DNA from: JALQUL01 sp964556425
GTDB lineage: Bacteria > Pseudomonadota > Gammaproteobacteria > Burkholderiales > Burkholderiaceae_C
Assembly: GCA_964556425.1 (NCBI GenBank)
Contig: CAZKWC010000014.1
Span: forward strand, 1-55,421
Length of the DNA stretch: 55,421 bases
Direction of reading: 5' to 3'
In this document: positions 51,766-55,421 of the stretch, piece after piece
How the letters are laid out: each line of letters begins with the position of its first letter
Position numbering within the stretch: position 1 is the stretch's first letter
The notes under the pieces: model-generated
Seen by the model: only the letters and a program-made list of their open reading frames with translations
Databases searched by the model: none
What the model was told of the DNA's origin: nothing
Program-made: the position numbers and the translations under genes

Positions 51766-53784
51766 ATGTCTTTTAATCAAACGGCTTCACAAAAATATTT
51801 TATTGGTGTAGATACAGGCGGCACCTATACCGACGCTGCCATTATTGAGGCGAGCAGCCATCAAGTGATTGCCACTAGTAAAGCCATTACCACTAAAGGC
51901 GATTTGTCTGTTGGAGTGGTGCAAGCCATAGAGTTAGCCATTGCCAAACTACCTCAGCATATTCATCCCGAACAAGTTAATTTATTATCGGTCTCCACTA
52001 CCTTGGCTACCAATGCTGTAGTAGAGGGCCATGGTAGTGCGGTAGGTGTTATTTTGATTGGTTTTGATGATGACATGATCAAAAGAACAGGCATACAACA
52101 AGCCTTTCCTGGAATGCAAATTTGTCGTGTTCAAGGTGGCCATGACCATAGTGGTTATGCAGTGCAAGCGCTAGACGAGGAAAGCTTAAGCCAGCAAGTT
52201 TTAGCCATCGCACCCAAGGTAGATGCCTTTGCTATTTCCTCTCGATTTGCCGTGCGCAATTCAGCACATGAAATACAAGCCCGTGATTTAATCATACAAC
52301 TCACTGGCAAACCGGTGACCTTATCGACTGAACTATCATCCAACTTAGATGCACCACGTAGAGCTTTAACCGCCACATTAAATGCCCGATTAATATCGAG
52401 GGTGAGTTATTTAATTGAAGCAGTTAGCAAGGCGATGCAGTATTTGTCCATTCAATGCCCCTTAATGATTGTAAAAGGCGACGGTACCTTGGCTTTAGCC
52501 GAAAGTGTACTTAAACGCCCCATTGAAACGGTTTTGTCGGGGCCAGCAGCAAGTATGGTGGGTGCCAAATGGTTATCGGGGCTTGATAATTTTTTAATGT
52601 CGGATATGGGCGGCACCACCACCGATTTAGGCGTATTGTTAAACGGCAGACCCAAGGTCACAGAAGAGGGCGCAGATGTAGGCGGCTGGCGCACCATGGT
52701 AAGAGCTGTTGATATTAAAACTGTAGGTTTGGGTGGCGATAGCGAGGTGCATTTAGGCAGTAATGGTGCAATTACTGTTGGGCCAGAAAGAGCCGTACCG
52801 ATTTCTTTATTAGCCCATATTTATCCTGAGACGATTCAATTGTTGCAAGCCGATTTAGATGATGTGGATAGGGGCGGCTCTATGCATGGCAAATTTGTTT
52901 TATTGCCATTTGGCTCTTCTAGTACGCAGTCATTTTCTACTCATGATATGACCGAAAGAGAAGCCCAAGTATTGGCTAAAATAAAAGTAAACCCGCAGCC
53001 ATTGCGTAAAATTGCCGATTCATTACCAGCACAAAAGGCCGTGGTTTCTTTGCGTAAAAAAGGCCTCATTCAATTGGCAACCTTTACCCCTTCCGATGCC
53101 GCCCATGTTTTAGAATTACAAAATAATTGGAATAGTCAAGCTGCTTTAATGGCTGCCCAATTATTGGTGCGTTTTAAAGAAATGCGTATGCCCACCATAG
53201 AGCTAGCGAAAGCATTTTCTGAAGTGGTTTGGTCTGAAACGGTAAGAGTGAGTAGTCATTTAATTTTAGATACGGCTTGGGGTGTACCTTTAAGTAATAA
53301 CGCGGTGGCTCAAGCGGTTTGCAAAGGCCAAACACAAGTCGGTTTGGTCAAGGTAAGTATGGCTCCTACCGTGCCTGTGGTGGCAGTAGGTGGCCCAGTT
53401 AAAGTCTATTATCAAGAGGTGGCAAAACGTTTGCAATGTGAAGTAGTATTTGCCCAAAACTGCGATGTTGCCAATGCTGTAGGGGCTGCCACTGGAGTGG
53501 TTTCACAACAAGTGCAGGTTATTATTAACGGTGATGGCTCTGGCGTTTTTACCTTGTTATCGACAGTAGGCACACAAAAATTCTTAGACCCCCAAGAGGC
53601 CTTAGATGCCGCTGTACAACTCGCTCAAGACACCGCCATTGCCAATGTGTTGAGCATGGGCGCAGAGCAGCCTGAAGTAAAAACTACCATTAGCAAAAAA
53701 ATGTTGCCCCGAGCAGTTAGCGATGCAGGTTTGTTAGAGGCTATTATTGTGGCAGAAGCGGTGGGCAGACCTGTGATGCAATAA
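51766..53784 (+). CDS. Hydantoinase/oxoprolinase HyuA-like protein
   Basis: The 672-residue protein belongs to the ATP-dependent hydantoinase/5-oxoprolinase A family (ASKHA fold). The N-terminal phosphate loop is G-V-D-T-G-G-T-Y-T-D (14-23). L-S-V-S-T-T-L-A-T-N-A matches Hydant_A_N. M-S-D-M-G-G-T-T-T-D-L near 280 is the second phosphate motif. A segment at about 400-450 (T-E-R-E-A-Q-V-L-A-K-I...) looks like a winged helix. No HyuB partner lies next to it. The enzyme would open a cyclic amide with ATP, but the substrate is unknown. The next gene, an aldehyde dehydrogenase, starts 220 bp later. Confidence 0.85.
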   Translation: MSFNQTASQKYFIGVDTGGTYTDAAIIEASSHQVIATSKAITTKGDLSVGVVQAIELAIAKLPQHIHPEQVNLLSVSTTLATNAVVEGHGSAVGVILIGFDDDMIKRTGIQQAFPGMQICRVQGGHDHSGYAVQALDEESLSQQVLAIAPKVDAFAISSRFAVRNSAHEIQARDLIIQLTGKPVTLSTELSSNLDAPRRALTATLNARLISRVSYLIEAVSKAMQYLSIQCPLMIVKGDGTLALAESVLKRPIETVLSGPAASMVGAKWLSGLDNFLMSDMGGTTTDLGVLLNGRPKVTEEGADVGGWRTMVRAVDIKTVGLGGDSEVHLGSNGAITVGPERAVPISLLAHIYPETIQLLQADLDDVDRGGSMHGKFVLLPFGSSSTQSFSTHDMTEREAQVLAKIKVNPQPLRKIADSLPAQKAVVSLRKKGLIQLATFTPSDAAHVLELQNNWNSQAALMAAQLLVRFKEMRMPTIELAKAFSEVVWSETVRVSSHLILDTAWGVPLSNNAVAQAVCKGQTQVGLVKVSMAPTVPVVAVGGPVKVYYQEVAKRLQCEVVFAQNCDVANAVGAATGVVSQQVQVIINGDGSGVFTLLSTVGTQKFLDPQEALDAAVQLAQDTAIANVLSMGAEQPEVKTTISKKMLPRAVSDAGLLEAIIVAEAVGRPVMQ

Positions 53785-54004
53785 GCTTGCTTCTTAAGCA
53801 TAACAGCCCTGTTATATTCAAAAATTGTCAATAAAATTGACCCAAAATATACAGGGTATTAGCCCCGCTAATTTTGCAACATGACTTTCTTTGATTGCGC
53901 AAAAAACAAAAAAATTGCAAACTTCAATCAATAGATGCTTTTAAGAGTTAAAGCTTGAAAAATGCTTAAAAGACCACCAGTTAAAAAGAATTAAAGGAAT
54001 CAAT
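53785..54004. promoter_or_regulatory. 220-bp gap with small inverted repeats
   Basis: ATAACAG-CC-CTGTTAT (53800-53815) and GTCAAT-AAA-ATTGAC (53827-53841) are inverted repeats shortly after the HyuA-like stop. No T run follows. They may form an operator or a partial terminator for the aldehyde dehydrogenase gene. Confidence 0.35.
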
Positions 54005-55421
54005 ATGTCAGAACTCAATTATCAACAATGGCAACAAGCCGCTAGCCAGCTCAAAATCGAAACCGGTTTATTTATAGACGGTCAATTTGTTCCTGCGCTA
54101 TCGGGGCAAACATTTGATTCTATCAACCCTGCCAATGGGCAATTGTTGGCTCAAATGGCCAAAGGTAACCAAGACGATATTAACCGTGCAGTCGCCAATA
54201 GCGTTCAAGCCTGGAAAGACCAACGCTGGAGTGGTTTAGCCCCTACACAACGTATGGAAGTGCTTTTAAAATTTGCCGATTTATTAGAAGCCAATCAAAA
54301 TGAATTAGCCTTGCTTGAAAGTCTTGATATGGGTAAGCCTATTCGAGACGTGTTAGGTATTGATATTCCAGAAGTGCTTAAAACCATTCGTTATTTTGCA
54401 CAGTGTATTGACAAAATTGAAGGGGCTGTTACGCATACTGCACCGCAGGCCCAGCATTTAATTATGCACGAACCATTGGGCGTAATTGGGGCAATTACCC
54501 CATGGAACTACCCCATGTTAATGTCCATTTGGAAAGTCGCTCCTATTTTAGCGGCAGGTAATTGTGTGGTGCTTAAACCCGCCGAACAATCACCCTTTAC
54601 CGCTGGCAAAATGGCACAACTGTTTGTACAAGCGGGTGGCCCTGCAGGTGTGTTTAATGTGGTGAATGGTTTAGGCATTGAGGCAGGTAAAGCATTGGCA
54701 TTGCACAACGATATTATTAAATTATCGTTTACTGGTTCTACCCCAGTGGGCAAACAATTATTGGTTTATGCGGGCGAGTCCAATATGAAGCGCATAGCAC
54801 TAGAAACCGGTGGCAAATCACCACAAATTTTCTTGCCCGATTTATACAACCTAGAGGCCGCAGTAGACCGAGCCATTGGCGGTATTTACGACAATGCAGG
54901 TCAAGTCTGTAACGCTGGTTCTAGGTTATTAGTGCATAGCAGTATTCATGATGATTTTATTGATTTGTTCAAACAACGCACCGCCAACTTTTATTCGGTA
55001 GGCGACCCACTCGACCCAGCTACTAGCATGGGGCCATTGGTAACAGCACGTCAGCAAAGCAACGTTATGGGACATATTCAAAGAGCGGTACAAGAAGGTG
55101 CTTCTTTGGTGATGGGTGGCGATATTGCTTCTGCACTGCCCAATGGTTGCGGTGTAAACCCCACTTTGTTTGTAGGCGGTTTACCCTCCATGAAAATCGT
55201 TCAAGAAGAGGTTTTTGGCCCCGTAACAGTGGTACAAAAATTCGACACCGAGCAACAAGCCATAGAACTAGCCAATGATTGCCAATTTGGCCTAGCGGCA
55301 TCAGTTTGGACCTCTGATTTACGCGCTGCCAATCGCGTAACCCGTCAGCTAGAGGCTGGCGTGGTGTGGGTCAATTGTTTTGGTGATGGCGACATGACAC
55401 AACCGTTTGGTGGCTATAAGT
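54005..55421 (+). CDS. puuC: Aldehyde dehydrogenase, PuuC-like (3' end outside window)
   Basis: The frame from ATG 54005 stays open to the window edge, giving 472 residues without a stop. The NAD(P)+-dependent ALDH fold is clear: N-Y-P near 168, K-P-A-E (Lys191), F-T-G-S-T near 242, the general base Glu267 (L-E-T-G-G-K-S) and the nucleophile Cys302 (N-A-G-Q-V-C). The end F-G-D-G-D-M-T-Q-P-F-G-G-Y-K matches PuuC, which oxidises gamma-glutamyl-gamma-aminobutyraldehyde in putrescine breakdown. Residues 30-250 also align with that family by eye. PuuC is inferred by resemblance; other puu genes are not seen. Confidence 0.82.
   Translation, partial: MSELNYQQWQQAASQLKIETGLFIDGQFVPALSGQTFDSINPANGQLLAQMAKGNQDDINRAVANSVQAWKDQRWSGLAPTQRMEVLLKFADLLEANQNELALLESLDMGKPIRDVLGIDIPEVLKTIRYFAQCIDKIEGAVTHTAPQAQHLIMHEPLGVIGAITPWNYPMLMSIWKVAPILAAGNCVVLKPAEQSPFTAGKMAQLFVQAGGPAGVFNVVNGLGIEAGKALALHNDIIKLSFTGSTPVGKQLLVYAGESNMKRIALETGGKSPQIFLPDLYNLEAAVDRAIGGIYDNAGQVCNAGSRLLVHSSIHDDFIDLFKQRTANFYSVGDPLDPATSMGPLVTARQQSNVMGHIQRAVQEGASLVMGGDIASALPNGCGVNPTLFVGGLPSMKIVQEEVFGPVTVVQKFDTEQQAIELANDCQFGLAASVWTSDLRAANRVTRQLEAGVVWVNCFGDGDMTQPFGGYK

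Noticed and set aside
1..55421. tRNA, rRNA, CRISPR array, insertion sequence or prophage
   Set aside because: I looked for tRNA arm signatures, regularly spaced repeats, transposase motifs and phage genes and found none I could support.

Overview
The window looks like a scaffolded draft chromosome of an AT-rich betaproteobacterium of the order Burkholderiales, probably near Alcaligenaceae/Burkholderiaceae. The run DUF3683 oxidoreductase - HIT - DUF971 - ubiE - Tim44-like - ubiJ - ubiB - fmdB - DUF502 - aspS is, from general knowledge, a Burkholderiales arrangement. An S-adenosylhomocysteine (SAH) riboswitch before ahcY fits the same group. GC looks near 40% by eye and was not computed. Two runs of exactly 100 N (5712-5811 and 7155-7254), both inside one gene, are assembly gaps.

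Layout. 1-3227: 3' end of recB, then recD (double-strand break repair). 3224-4027 (-): glycerophosphodiester phosphodiesterase. 4303-7779: giant FAD/Fe-S oxidoreductase with both gaps. 7837-14616: HIT hydrolase and a ubiquinone cluster (ubiE, ubiJ, ubiB) with DUF971, Tim44-like, FmdB-like and DUF502 membrane proteins. 14771-17694: aspS and dusC, translation genes. 17713-23356: a small membrane protein, a SprT-like metalloprotein and a 1293-residue predicted outer-membrane protein behind a very AT-rich spacer. 23483-27007: activated-methyl-cycle block, SAH riboswitch - ahcY - structured leader - tlyA - metF. 27098-29278: ubiC and a lipid A phosphoethanolamine transferase. 29549-33460 (-): grpE-dnaK-dnaJ with a sigma-32-like promoter. 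34116-34904 (-): FKBP isomerase and an HxlR-type regulator. 35680-41205 (-): rpoD, dnaG and a 100-residue unknown. 41546-43665: a small secreted protein, an SDR dehydrogenase with a palindromic operator candidate, and proline iminopeptidase. 44323-49375: autotransporter, patatin-like lipoprotein, LprI-like protein. 49441-55421: CocE/NonD hydrolase divergent from a HyuA-like protein and a PuuC-like aldehyde dehydrogenase that runs off the end.

The most interesting signal is the 122-bp gap between ahcY and tlyA-metF. It holds a 21-codon leader ORF with a Shine-Dalgarno site. That ORF is interleaved with three hairpins that cannot all form: 1:2 and 3:4, against 2:3. Hairpin 3:4 traps the tlyA ribosome-binding site and is followed by a T run. 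This is the architecture of trp-like or erm-like attenuation, placed before an rRNA methyltransferase and methylenetetrahydrofolate reductase. Other signals worth checking are a perfect inverted repeat over the grpE heat-shock promoter, a 24-bp perfect palindrome upstream of the SDR gene, and a roughly 270-residue Lys/Ala/Thr/Ser-rich tail on RpoD.

No tRNA, rRNA, CRISPR array, insertion sequence or prophage was recognised.
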